A DNA stretch of 64,000 bases from assembly GCA_002897115.2 (NCBI GenBank), contig BCIH01000006.1, forward strand, positions 641,499 through 705,498. The letters are read 5' to 3'. This DNA comes from Prototheca cutis. Its lineage: Eukaryota > Chlorophyta > Trebouxiophyceae > Chlorellales > Chlorellaceae. This document shows positions 24,325 through 37,810 of this stretch, piece by piece. The notes beneath the pieces are model-generated. The model had not been told where the DNA came from. It did not search any database and saw only the letters and a list, made by a program, of their open reading frames with translations. Numbering within the stretch: position 1 is the first letter of the stretch; every line of letters starts with the position of its first letter. The position numbers and the translations under genes were made by a program.

Positions 24325-25676
24325 TGATGAGATCCGCTGTCGTGGTAGGGACGGGACGAACAAACGAACGAACGATTGTCGGGGTCCAAACCGTCACCGG
24401 CCTGATGCCCACCTTGCACAGGAGTTTCGGTTTGGGACTTCAAGTCCCACCACAACTGGAAATGAGAACCTGCATGCGCCTAGGCGCGCATTGCCGACGG
24501 GACGTGTTCACAGTACATCAAAAAAGAAGCCCAGGGTAGCAACGGAACCTGGCCGTGTGCCTGGCAGCACTGGGGCTGTCGGCAGCAACTGTGCCCAGCC
24601 GCCGGCTGGCGTGCCGAACCTGCTTCCCTCCTTCCCCCTGCGCCTGATCATCGTAGGACACAACCCCAGCGACCACGCATGGCGCACAGGTGCCTGGGTT
24701 TGGTAGCTTTGTGTGACGGTTTCTTTTCTGGATAGTGGGCACGTGCGACAGGTGACGGCTGTCACGCAGGGACGCACAGGCACCTTTCCAAAATCAAGCT
24801 GCACCATGTCATAGACGAGCCTATCCCTGGCTGCAGGTCACTATTACTCTAATCCTACGAACTGGATGTGGCGGATCTTGAAGTCCACAGGCATCGCGCC
24901 GGAAGGGATCCGGTACGGCTGTTCGTCCTCGCTGACAGCTTTCCACGGCATTTGTGATGTGTCGCAGGGTCCCCAACTGCTGCGCACCTCTGGATACAGA
25001 GCCTGCATCACATAAATACACTGATGCATGACTGACTGTCACCGCTGACTTCCGTCCACGCAGGGGTGCAGAGGATGACCGCATGATGCCTGAGCTTGCA
25101 GGCGTCGGATTTACGGATCTGGGATCTGGCGTTCCGGGGACAAACTCGGCAGTCTTCAAGCCTGCGACCCTGGCCGGGTGGCGTGCCCCCCTCTTCGACC
25201 GGCTCAGGGACCAGGCACGGAGAGCCGGCGCGGGGTGCGATGTCTGCGGCGCTCCCGCCATCGTGGCATTCTCTGGGCAGCGCCAGTTCCAAGAACTCTT
25301 CCCCCTGCCGTCGCCACGGAAGGTGGGGCGGGGTGTGCGGCCAGAGCCAGCACGAGAAGAACTGTCGGCTCATGATGAACGAAACGGCATCGGCATGACA
25401 AACAGGAACGCCACTTCTCCGGAGACTGGCGCGAGCCCAATGGTCAAACTAACGGAGCACAGGCCTGCAAGGATTTTGCCTGGACGGCAGTGGGTCCTGC
25501 CCCTTGGCTGGCCACTGGACCCAACCAAGACCGAGGTCTGGGTCATGCCAAGCACCAGCGGGGCTGCGGCAATGACCAGGGACAAACGGTTCGGGCCCTG
25601 GCAGTCGTTGGCCGACAGGGTTTCTCTTGTTCCTCACAGCTCGCATGTGATGCCGGTCGCCTGCAGCTGTGTTTGA
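24325..25676 (+). CDS. Uracil/thymine-DNA glycosylase, TDG/Mug type
   Basis: Well-supported exons are (x)-24689, 24837-24912, 25064-25322 and 25458-25676, phases matching. Motif A reads LRLIIVGHNPSDHAWRTG and runs across the splice into HYYSNPTNWMWRILKSTGI, keeping the Asn of the GINPS-type catalytic loop and the HxYSxPTNxFW-like pocket. Next are GVGFTDLGSGVPGTNSAVF, IVAFSGQRQFQELFP and VWVMPSTSGAAA, the final minor-groove loop of the family. It removes uracil or thymine from mismatches to start base-excision repair. The N-terminus is unresolved: the first exon has no ATG in frame, so I give an approximate start. The 135-nt last intron is stop-free. Confidence 0.75.
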
Positions 25677-25988
25677 GGGAGGATCAGCCTCGCGATGATG
25701 AGGCGCCTTTGACGCCGTCAACGATGCTGGCCAGGTTCTGCAGGCTGGAGGCCGATGCCTCTGTGTTGCACGTGCCAGGGCGTGAAATTCCAGTTGGAGA
25801 GATGATACTTGACGTGCTGCATTTCTATGTTCCACCCACGTCCTATGCATGCTGTTCTATGCCTTCAGCGGTCGCGTTTTGATCCCCACTCTGCGCGCCC
25901 CCCCTCCCCGCGCGCTCCACAGCTGCTCAGGCGGCACCTGCATATGCCAAGCTCCCCAATCAATCTGAATCATCCGCAACTGGGGCAC

Positions 25989-26043
<55 letters not shown>

Positions 26044-26323
26044 ACCCCCCCCCCCCCCCCCCCCGCCCCCCCCCCCCCCCCCCCCCCCCCCCCAAGGAAC
26101 ACACCAGTGCAGTGGGGTTTCGTCACATCAGCATTGCATGCAAGGACAGGGGAATGAACGGTGCGTGAGGCGGGTGCCTTGGCAGCGAACGCAAGCTGTC
26201 AATGCCTGACGGGAGTGAGCTGTTTGCTTGTCCATCCATCCGTAGAGTGCTGCTGCTGCTGCTGCAGCACCACGATCGACCCTCGCCACAGAGCTTCCCA
26301 TCAACAGCTTCTCCACACTCCAC
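25677..26323. other. Spacer between convergent glycosylase and KARI genes
   Basis: Dominated by a 103-nt C tract at 25991-26093. It should hold both 3' UTRs. No gene is seen; the proline- and glycine-rich frames here are translations of the homopolymer. Confidence 0.6.
25991..26093 (+). repeat. C homopolymer tract, 103 nt
   Basis: Near-pure C with one A and one G. It is the longest homopolymer of the window and lies about 230 nt beyond the KARI stop codon, where it would be a G-run in the KARI transcript if transcribed. Confidence 0.9.
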
Positions 26324-28425
<2,102 letters not shown>

Positions 28426-28729
28426 GTTGATTGCCGACGGATGCAGCTCTCACTGGCCTTTAAAACTGAATGGACTCGCATTGGACATCTGGGTCTGCGA
28501 AATGAGTGCTGGTGCAGCAGCATGGGGTCGGTCCCCAGGACCGTGTCAAGCTCGTCACGTGGTGGCACGAGGCATTGGTGCCCCGTGGGAGCTGATGCTG
28601 AGCAAGGCGCCCGCCACTCTGCATGCGCGAATGTGCAATTCTCCATAAATCCCTCGGAGTTGCCCAGAAATCGACTATTGATTTCATTTTACATATATAT
28701 TTCATTGGTGGTGGGGCGGGTGGCGGGCG
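28426..28729. promoter_or_regulatory. Divergent promoter region, KARI (-) and SETD6-like (+)
   Basis: 304 nt between divergent start codons. It contains TTTTAAAG on the minus strand at about 28458-28465, and TATATAT on the plus strand at 28694-28700, 30 nt before the SETD6-like ATG. Confidence 0.5.
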
Positions 28730-31026
28730 ATGGGCCGCGTCGCCAAGAAGCAGCGGGTGGAGGCCTGCCCCTTGTTGCCGGGTATCACGGCCTGGCTTAA
28801 GGACGCTGGGGTGTGGTGGGATGCCAAGGCCATCACGATCAAGGAAGACATCTCCGATGCGGGATCGTCGCTGTCCATCTGGGCCAACGATGCGCTTCCC
28901 GCGGGCCATCACCTGTGCACCATCCCAAAGGACGCTTGCCTGAGCGTGCGAAGCGCCAGCTGCTCGGACATGCTAGAGAAGGAAGATTTATTCTCCGGTC
29001 TGGGACTGGTACTGGCCGTCATGCATGAGCGGGCACTCGGCGCCGACTCCCGATGGTGAGTGAGTCCTTCCCCCTTTGCTTTGGGACAGACGCGAGGGTG
29101 CATGCGTGTGCTCCCGCCCGGGCGCTTCGTGCCACTCAAGTGAGAAGGGTGCGCCACTTTTCAGCCTGTGCTGCTCTTCTCAATGTCATTCGATCTCAAG
29201 TGGGCTGATCGCATCTTTCTACGGCCGCCCCAATGGATAGACTTGCAGCCTCTTGTGCCCTGTGAAGATGCTCACCCTCCCCCTACGCACTCATCGGCCA
29301 GAAGGCACGGCTACTTCCAGAGCCTTCCCGAGCGTGAGCACCTGCCCCTCTTTTGGAGCGAGGCCGACACCGAGCTGCTGGAGGGCACCGAGCTTGGGGC
29401 TGAACTGGAGGATGAGAAGGCCAACGTCCGCAGCGACTATGACGAGACAGTCGCCCCGCTGCTGTCCAAGTACAGTCTGAGGGGGTCGGGCTACTCGTTC
29501 GATGCCTTCCAGGCAGCCGCCTCCCTTGTTTCCTCCCGTGCCTTCAAAGTAGACGAGCATGTCGGTGAGTGGGTGTCTGTGTTTGACGGTTGGGGCGGGG
29601 GGAAGGGGGGTTGCCTAGGGACTTGAAGAAGAAGAATGAAACCGGCGCGCGCTTCTCTTGCTGGGGAATGATGAACAGCATCACAAATATCACCATCTTT
29701 CACCTGAGTGCACGACACCGTGCCTGATTAAAACGTGGTCTCTACCCTGACTCCAGCTGAAGCTGCGCGCCGCAATTCTTTGCCTTTGGCAGTGCTTGCT
29801 CTGTTGTATTGAATCGGCCCGGTTTTTCGTTAGTAATGGCACCTGTCAATTATTGCATAATCCCCACCTGCAACATGTACAACTCAACTCTTGCAGGTGA
29901 TGCCATGGTGCCGTTTGCTGACATCTTCAACCACAAGGCCTCGGTGGTCGCCCTGAGTGGCCAGTATGCCATCTACGAGGATGACGACGAAAGCAGCGAG
30001 GACGACGAGAGTGACGTTGACGAGCTTGTAGAGGAGGACGATGGGAGTGAGGCCGAGGAAGAAAGCGAGGCCGACGAAGACGACAGTACCGCAGAACAGG
30101 AGGTAGTTGACGAGGAAGACAGTTCGGATGCGGAGCCTGACGAGGACGGTGCCAATCATTCGGCCGAGCACTCTCATGCATCTGTTCACGGACACGCCCA
30201 TGACGACGACGGGCTGCATCACTGCTGCGATGGAGGCAAGACGCTGCAGGAGAGCGACATCCCCGGCATCCTGGCTGCGGAGGCGCCCGAGCTCCATGGC
30301 ATGCGCACTGCGAACGGCCTGCCCCTGGCCCTGGAGATTGCAATTTTGGACGACGACAATGGAAAGGCGCTGCGGATCGTCGCGGCCAGTCCTATTCAGG
30401 CGGGCGCCGAGGTGCACAACACGTACGGCGAGCTGTCCAACACGCAGCTACTGGAAAAGTACGGGTTTGTGCTGCGCGAGAACCCGCACAACACGGTGAC
30501 TGTGGAGGTGCACCCCATGCTGGAGTGGGCTGCCGGGCGCCTGGGCCCCGAGGGGTTTGCTGCGCGCCGCGACTTTCTCAAACAGCACACACCCTGGCTG
30601 CGCCGCCGGCGCTACCAGGCCGTCATGCTGCACCCCAATGGGTACTTGCCCTGCTGGGCGCTGGCCATGGCCTGGGTGGCTGCCGCGGCGCCCCCTCAAG
30701 AGCCCTGGGACGACGCCAGCGATGCCCTCCCCCAGGCGCTGTTTGACAGAGCACAGGACCAACCCCACGCTCCTGTGGTGTGGACCGATGCTGGATTGAT
30801 TGGTGAAGCTCCAACGGCAGTCAAGGAAGCCTTTGCGGCGCTGGTCCAGCCACGCCTGGCGTTGCTACAGGGCAAGCCGGGAATGGACGGTCCGGCCCCC
30901 GAGCACCGGGGTCCCGTTCTCCGACTGTCTCACAACGAACTTGCTGCCAGGGCCGCACGGCAATTGGTGCATGACGAGGTTTCAATCCTGACAGCATTCC
31001 TGAAAGAAAGGGAAGCCCCTCTGTAA
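28730..31026 (+). CDS. SET-domain lysine methyltransferase, SETD6/RKM4-like (571 aa)
   Basis: Three exons: 28730-29055, 29305-29564 and 29897-31026; phases agree. N-SET begins ITAWLKDAGVWWDAKAITIK, followed by HGYFQSLPEREHLPLFWSEA, the SET segment DAMVPFADIFNHK, and NTYGELSNTQLLEKYGF, the pseudo-knot NH and Y motifs of the SETD6/LSMT group, then a Rubis-subs-bind-like helical C-terminus. An unusual insert (about 29975-30235) separates the NHK strand from the rest: about 60 residues mostly Asp/Glu, then a His-rich run. The substrate is unknown; yeast RKM4 methylates ribosomal protein L42 and human SETD6 methylates RelA. TGTAA overlaps the stop codon. Confidence 0.85.
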
Positions 31027-32323
31027 ATGAAGCAACAAACACCTGGCAAGGCAACACTGGATGGAGGGGGTTGAAGTGACGAGGAGGAATTCGACTGGCT
31101 GCACCCAGGAGGAAATGGGCCCCGGGGGACCAAAGCCTCTTCCCTTGATTATCTCACGTGCAAAAGAGCCCAATATGCTTTCAGTGGGCTCCCCCAGGCC
31201 CAGCATTTTATCAAGACAGAGACATGGTGTTGTAAAGACCCATGCTGTCTCACGTTTTCAGGCTGGGCCCCGTTCCCCACCCCATTGACCTGGCCGGTGC
31301 GCATGCAGACGTCAACAGCTGGCAGCCATCAATCCCCGTCCCCAGCAGGACAGACCAATCTTCCGAGCCGGAAAACGCAGGAACTCCTGCGCTGCACGGC
31401 GCACGTGACAACCTGATGCAGTGGACTCCCCCAGGGCATGCATTGCATCCCTCCCCAATCAACCCCTGTCCACCACTGCATGCCTAGGAGCTCGACAGCT
31501 ATCTGCACTTTGAGATGTGAGCACACACAGGGGTCAAAATGACAGTCGTAACATCTGTAAAATCCCAAACCCCAGCGGCTGCTGGCAGACGGGCTGGAGG
31601 GTGGCGCCATGGTTAGGGCCCACAGCAAGCCACAGGGCCCCCGGGGCTGGTCATCCCTTGGGCTCCGGCTGTCCATTACTCCGACTGGAAATTCTGGGGG
31701 GGGTTTTGCCTTCAAGCAGTCACACACTCCCTCTCGCAGTTGGTTTGGCTTGCCCCCAGTCGTGGGGACAGTTGCGCCGTTCTATGACTTGCCCAGGCAG
31801 GGCCACAGGCACCACGCCCACCGCCGTTTCCGGGCAGGTTTAACCCCGGACACAGCCCCGGCCTCGGCGTGCTGGTGGTGGTGCACGTGCACATGGGATC
31901 CGCCCCGGGCATGCCGCTGTGCCACGCCGACTGCACAGGGAATCGTTCGGGGTGCAGGGTCGGGGTCGGTAAGGATCGCGCTGGAGCTGTATGTGGCAGT
32001 AGCATGGCTCCCGGGCAGGGTCCGACTGGCGAGGCTCTGTCCTCGCGCCCAGCGATGCTGCTGACGTCAGCAAAGTACGCACTGCCAAGCGCAGTCCCAA
32101 GTTTTTGTGACGCAAGCAAACATACATGTGCAGGTTCACCAAACCAATCAGGCAGAGCTCAATCCCGCGGCCCGATCAACGTGCCTGAAGGATTTGTGTC
32201 GTACGGCGGCCCAGCTGACCGCAGCCAGTCCGATAGCCGCTCTGCAAGGTCATACGCCAGCAGGGCACAGCTCAGCAGAAACTGTTGCACTTGGGCATGC
32301 GCACCCCCACGAATCACTCTGTC

Positions 32324-32354
<31 letters not shown>

Positions 32355-32389
32355 AACCTTGCAAATTCAAAAAAAGAACAGCACCACAC
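31027..32389. other. Region with possible distal exons of the minus-strand unknown gene
   Basis: Minus-strand segments at about 32289-32210 (FLLSCALLAYDLAERLSDWL, reached by a phase-1 splice from the exon above) and about 32160-32030 (LCLIGLVNLHMYVCLRHKN) look coding and hydrophobic, but I cannot join them into one frame. The rest, 31027-31800, shows nothing convincing. Confidence 0.35.
32324..32357 (+). repeat. C-run followed by (AC)n
   Basis: About 17 C then about eight AC units. On the minus strand this is (GT)n then a G-run, inside the probable first intron of the unknown gene. Confidence 0.8.
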
Positions 32390-33068
32390 CTGAGGGGTCT
32401 GTGTGGTAGTGTGTGGCTTTATCCATTTGTGCCAGTTTCTCCAGGTTTTCCTGCGTCAACAGGCTGCGGTAGCTGGACGGTTCGGCGACCGGCAGCGGGT
32501 CCCCAGTCTCGAGCATGGAAGAGGAGTAGCGGGGTCGGGAGGCGCCCTGGTGCACGTCCATGCTGCCCTGCGTCACGTTCCGGAGTCCCGCGTTTACTGG
32601 CATGTTGCCCAGGCCCGCGAGCGCGGCAGCCGACGACGTCCCGCCTCCCGGACCGGGAGTGCTGGACGGCGCCGGACCCGCGCCCCCGCCAGCACCCGAG
32701 GCATTGGTCGCGCGGCTGTTCCGCCGCATCACCGCAGCGGTGGCCATGGGTCGTTGGTCTGGAACATAGCCGTGTACCTGGAACATCAGCGCATCGAGCG
32801 CGGGTGGCCCCTGCGGGCCGTTGGGTGGCGAGTCCAGGGCCCCGGCCTCCTCCAGGATGATGTCCCCGCTCTGCTCGCGCAGGGTGGGCTTGTTCAGCAG
32901 CGCTGGCCCCGTCGCAGAGGCCGAGTGGCGGGGTGAGGGAGAGGCATGGCTGCCGTCGTCGTGGCCAGGGCGGGGACGGGACCCGGGCTTGGAGGGCGGG
33001 GCGCCTGCGCCGGCGCTGCCAAGCTCACCGCTGTCCTCCAACACCACGCCGGGCCCACCCGGCTTCAT
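32390..33068 (-). CDS. Unrecognised Ser/Pro/Gly-rich protein, first exon
   Basis: 226 codons open from the ATG at 33068 to a donor TCAG|GTGTGG. The first 180 residues are low-complexity (Gly, Pro, Ser, Ala), probably disordered. The last part, SYRSLLTQENLEKLAQMDKA, looks like a structured helix. A following exon at about 32289 would add a hydrophobic helix, so a membrane protein with a disordered N-terminal tail is likely. No family recognised, and GC-rich DNA can hold long open frames by chance, hence the modest confidence. Confidence 0.45.
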
Positions 33069-33841
33069 CCGACTGGCCCACAGACCAGCCCCGACTCCCT
33101 CCGATGGAATGCCCGGGGATCAAATCAACTCCCTGCCCTGGATCCCTGGGAGTGCGCGGGATGGCAACGGGCAGGTCGAGCGCGCCCCAGCCTGCGAGGC
33201 GTTGGGTGCTCGCACGTCGGAACGGGGGCCCGCGACAGCTCCCTCCCGCGGCAAAACCCGCCAACAAAACTAAACTCGCCACCAGTTACCTCCGCCTCGT
33301 TGTGCGCGGCACGCGGCAGTGTACCAGAGCCAGCGTTGTGGCCCCCACGCCAGGGAACTGGACAGCCAGTTGGTCCCCTGCCGGCCTCCTTTTCGCCACG
33401 AGCAGGCAAGGAGCGGACCTACAATTCCTAGATCAGCAAAGAATGCAATTCTGCACGGAGACCCTGTCTGGGAGAGGTTGCACCTGCCGCTGGCGTTGCC
33501 AGGCCCGCTGATCGCCAGCACCTGTTATTTTGTCGACGGGGGATACGGAAGCCGGCCGGGTCATGCAATCTGCAGATGGCTGCATTTCTCCGAGCAAATC
33601 TCATTTGCCACGCAATTAGAGCACTATTCTCTTGTTTGGGGTTCTTAGATGTTGTTGGACGACTTGGAGCTGCGTCCCTGACGGGATCATAAGCTCCGCA
33701 CGGTACTCCGGAGCTGGGGACCTGGTCGCCCCTTTAGGAACCCCGATGGCACTCCGCGTTTGCACGTAATCACGGCCTGTAGACCGTTGTCATGGACATG
33801 GGGTCTCGTGTCAGGTTGCTTGAAGCGGTGAACGTGCTCGC
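33069..33841. other. Divergent spacer, unknown gene (-) and CDK8-like (+)
   Basis: 773 nt. Only short unremarkable frames. It presumably holds the two promoters. Confidence 0.5.
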
Positions 33842-35266
33842 ATGAACGTCACGTCGGGCCAGGACAAGGCCTCGACTCCCGGCACCGATGGGTCCATCCC
33901 AGCCATCCTCAGCGAGCACTACACCGTGCTGGGCGTGCTCGGTGAGTTTGCATGTCAGATGAGTGCATTTTTACATACTTGGAATCATTCTCGTAGACGT
34001 CGATGAGTAACCAAGGAGGAACTAGGGGTTGCAAGCTGCCGCCCTTCCCACCTGCGTGGTGCCAACACCTGACCCCAGCGTTGCACAAATCTGCAGGGGA
34101 GGGCACGTTTGGCAAGGTATACCTGGTCCGGACGCGGGACGACCCCACCCGGCGGCTGGCTGCAAAGCACATGAAGCCCGGCAAGCCCGGCGACGGCGCG
34201 TGCGCCGCGGCGGTGCGTGAGGTGTCGCTGCTTCGCGCGCTGCGGGGCCCGCACGTGGTGGGCCTCGCGCGTGTGCTGGCGTCGCCGCGCGATGGCTCGC
34301 TGGTGTTGTGTCTGGAAGCCGCGGCGCACGACGTGCACGGCGTGCTGAGCTGGCACCGCGAGGCCGGCGCCGCGCTGCCCCTGTACACGTTCAAGTCGCT
34401 GGCGTGGCAGCTGCTGCGGGGCATCGCGGCACTGCACGGTGCGTGGGTGCTGCACCGCGACCTGAAGCCCGCCAACCTGCTGCTCATGGGGCCCGGGCCC
34501 GAGCATGGCGTGCTGAAAATCGCCGACTTCGGGCTGGCCCGCGTGTCGCGCGCACCGCTGGAGCCGCTGTGGCACAACGGCGCCGTGGTGACGCTGTGGT
34601 ACCGCGCCCCCGAGCTGCTACTGGGTGCCGCACACCACACCACCGCCGTCGATGTGTGGGCCGCGGGCTGCATCCTGGGCGAACTGCTGACCCTGCGGCC
34701 GCTGTTTGCGGGCGAGGAGCGCGGGGTCCCACCCGACCCCCGGGCCCTGCAGGCCGACCAGCTCCGCCACGTGTTTGCCAGCCTGGGCCACCCGGGCGCC
34801 GCGCCCTGGGAGGGGCTGGAGGCCCTGCACCACTGGCGCGACAATACCGAGGGCGTGCGTCTGCGCACGGCCGAGCACGGCTCCAGGCCCCTCCGCCAGC
34901 TGCTCTGGGAACAGTCGCCCTTACTCCGGGCCATGCCGTCGCCGGAGCTCGCCGTCGATCTCATATCCCGTTTGCTGACCATGGACCCGGCCAAGCGCCT
35001 GTCGGCGCGCGAAGCCCTCGACCATGCATTTTTCTCGGCGGTGCGCTTTGGATGCTGCGCTGCGTTGGCTGTTGCCGTGTTTGCCAGTCGTGCTGTGTGG
35101 GCATGCAAAGGCGCAGAGCGACGGCCCCAACCTCCCATTGCCACGCACCTCACGACCCTTCAACCACAAACCATCATCACAGGACCCGCTGCCGGGTATG
35201 AATGCGTTTGTGCACATGGGCAAGCAGCTGGTACACTACCCCTCTGCCGTCCTGGCAAAGGCCTAA
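33842..35266 (+). CDS. CDK8: Cyclin-dependent kinase, CDK8/CDKE type (375 aa)
   Basis: Three exons, 33842-33941, 34097-35040 and 35183-35266, phases consistent. Gly-loop VLGVLGEGTFGKVYLVR, catalytic Lys in RLAAKHMK, and an alpha-C helix AAAVREVSLLRAL in place of the SMSACRE of CDK8. Then HRDLKPANLLL, DFGLARV and ALWYRAPELLLG-like VVTLWYRAPELLLG, with the CDK8 features VDVWAAGCILGELLTLRPLF and a DQLRHVF...LGHP segment. The C-terminus DPLPGMNAFVHMGKQLVHYP matches the post-kinase tail of CDK8. By family it pairs with cyclin C in the Mediator kinase module. Confidence 0.85.
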
Positions 35267-36019
35267 CTGGGTGGGGAAAGCGGGGCACAAGGTCGACGTG
35301 TCGCTCCCGTGGGTACCGCAACCAAACGCAATTTCGAGTATTACTGCGTTGTTTCTATTTCGTTTTCATGGAACGTCGCTCTGCTTGCCAGCAATTGGAG
35401 CCCTACCCTGGGGGGNGGGGGGGGGGATGTTTGCAACGACGGCCCCGTTGTCATGCCGTGTCGGCCATTTCGGACCCGCGGTGTCCTCGGCAGGATATCC
35501 CGCCGAGGACTGTAGAAAACCCTCGACGACTGTGACACTAGGAGTTGGTGAGACATGGTATCTACTTGCACCCATTTTACATCATCCCCATCGCTGTTCA
35601 TGAGACATACGTAGTCCTGGCTGCAAGGGCCTCGCGAGCCTGCCTGTGTTGCGGAGGTGGGGGGGGGCCTGACGCCAGGTCCTGTCGGTGGCAGGCCATG
35701 GAACCCGCACTCGAGTCCACGTCCTCGTGCGAAACCCTGGACCTCTTTGCAAAGCGGTCCAGGACATGGAGCATCCCCCGAACCCCCAGCGTGGAGGACA
35801 AGCGGGGGGGAAGGTTCGGTTCGGGACCCGATGAGGACGGCCTGTCGATCGCGAGGTTCGCCTGCTCCATCGGGCATGTGTTGACACACACGCTTCATGG
35901 GGGTATCTGACATTATTTTGGAAGGCCTATCGGGTGCTGGGAAGGGGCAGGCGTCGCCTCACGGCGGCCTCACGTGCCAGGTTGTTCGGAGGGGGTTGCA
36001 GTTGCTCCACCAACCCACC
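35267..36019. other. Intergenic spacer, 753 nt, with a G-run
   Basis: Contains a G-run with one N at about 35411-35427. No recognisable coding exon. An in-frame upstream extension of the F-box ORF to 35897 exists but reads as non-protein-like. Confidence 0.5.
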
Positions 36020-37810
36020 ATGGCCATCAAAAACCGATCCACCTCATGCAGTCTCCCCGAGCACCTTCTGCTCCTTGTATTTGGCTGGCTGGACTGGGAC
36101 ACGCGATTCAGCACGTTACCACTGGTGTGCCGGGCTTGGGCGCGGCTGTGTGCGTCACCCAGCCCTGAGCTGTGGCGGCACGTGCAAGTGGACTTTGCGG
36201 CACACATCTGGCTGCGCGGGGTGCGGTTGCGTGCCTGGCTGGCGGCACGTGCCACCGGTGTGTCGAGTCTGGAGCTCCGCGGATCGGACGCCCGCTCGGC
36301 GCCGTGGCTGGGCGGCTGGTGCCCCGGCTCGCGCATGCAGGCCTCGCTGCACGACCTGCACCCCTGTGGCTCGGGGGGCCTGGCGCGGGTCGTGGAGCCG
36401 CTGTGCGCACTGCGCACGCTGCGCCTGGAGCGGTGCGACGACCTGCTGGGGCCGGGCGCCCTGGCTGCAGCACTGGCAAGGCTGCCGGGCCTCCGTCGGC
36501 TCGAGCTCGCCGTGACGTCGCCGGTGGCATGCGACGGCGTCGTCTGGGAAGACCTGCGCGAGCTGCGGTGCCTGGACATCCGCTGTGGCCTACCAGGTGC
36601 ATTTCACGACGCCGCTGCCACGACCGCGGCACGTGCCCGAACTGCAGGCGGTGGCCTGGGGCTCGGCGCTGGCAACGCCCCAATGCCCACCGGCGAGGAC
36701 GATTTTCTGGCGGAGGAATCTGGGTTCCCGCTGCCGTTGCGCAGTTTGAAGGCGCTGACGCGGCTGTCGCTGGCGTGCGCGGAGGTGACGGCGGTGCCGG
36801 CCTCCATCGCCGAGCTGCGGGACCTGCGATCGCTGTCATTATCGAGTCGCAACCTCTGCGAACTGCCCGCAGCAGTGGGAGAACTCACATCGCTGGAGGA
36901 GCTGTCTCTGAACGGCTGCGGCCTGGGGGAGGGCCCCGCTGGCGGGCTGTGGACGCTGCCACCCGAGCTGGCCCGATGCCCGCTCCGGCGCCTGGACCTC
37001 ATGGGCTGTGCGTTGCGCTGCATGCCGCTCGCCGTCGCCATGCTCCCCGGTCTGGAGGAATTGAATCTGGGCTGCAACCACATCAGCTGGCTCCCGGAAA
37101 ACCTCCAGGTTGGTCTTGCTTTTGGGTAGTCGATTTTTGTTCCCGGGGAGGGGGGGATGGGGAGGGAAGGGCTGGGGAAGGGGCGTGAGGCTGTGTGATT
37201 CTGTGTGCTCCATGGATAGCTGGGATGCCCTTACAAGACTGCGCATGTGATCCACCCAACCGGCTACCCATGCACTCTCACCTAGTCACCGCACAACTCG
37301 CAGTCACTGTCGCAACTGCGGTCGCTGAGCCTGTTTAGCAACGACTTGCGAGCTGTGCCACCTGGCATTGCATGGCTGACATCGTTGGAAGAGCTGTTTC
37401 TGGACGCCAACCCCCGACTGCAGTTTGGGCAGGGCGCCGCGCCGCTGACCCACCTGCCCAACCTGCGGTGCCTGTCGGCCATGCAGGAGGGCTGCCATTC
37501 CGAGCTGGTAGGTCCTGGTCGGGGGTGTGTGCTGTTTTAGGGTTTTTTTTTGTTTGTTGGGTGGGGGCGGGGGTTTGAGGGAACCTGCGGCCTCGAGGTG
37601 TCGAGGGCTGTGGCCTGTTGCGCTGAAGATTTGCCAGGCTCCTCTAGGCCCATCCTTTCTTTGCACTGATCTCCAACAAACAAAGAAAACACATTTCACG
37701 ACGTGCAGGCCTTTGACTTTTGGTCTGAGAGTTCCATCTGTTTCCTGCACCACTTGGACCTGGCACTCAAACGCCGGCACCATGGCAGAGGCTACGTCCG
37801 CCTGCACTGA
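36020..37810 (+). CDS. F-box and leucine-rich-repeat protein (464 aa)
   Basis: Three exons, 36020-37108, 37304-37507 and 37709-37810, all phase 0. The F-box is at residues 12-55: LPEHLLLLVFGWLDWDTRFS, then LPLVCRAWARLC and LWRHV. It is followed by RNI-type and then shorter LxxLxxLxxLxLS repeats (LRSLSLSSRNLCELPAAVGE, LEELNLGCNHISWLPENLQ), which carry across the first intron into LSQLRSLSLFSNDL. F-box proteins present substrates to SCF ubiquitin ligases via SKP1. The substrate is unknown. The short last exon is basic and His-rich and less certain. Confidence 0.83.

Noticed and set aside
25857..26168. Glycine-rich and proline-rich frames over the C tract
   Set aside because: Artefacts of the 103-nt homopolymer.
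29973..30155. Serine-rich minus frame
   Set aside because: Complement of the acidic Asp/Glu codons in the SETD6-like gene.
33909..35153. A 414-codon minus-strand open frame
   Set aside because: Antisense shadow of the CDK8-type kinase; Ser/Arg-rich without motifs.
35897..36019. Upstream in-frame extension of the F-box ORF
   Set aside because: The 41 codons before the ATG at 36020 look non-conserved, and the F-box begins soon after 36020.
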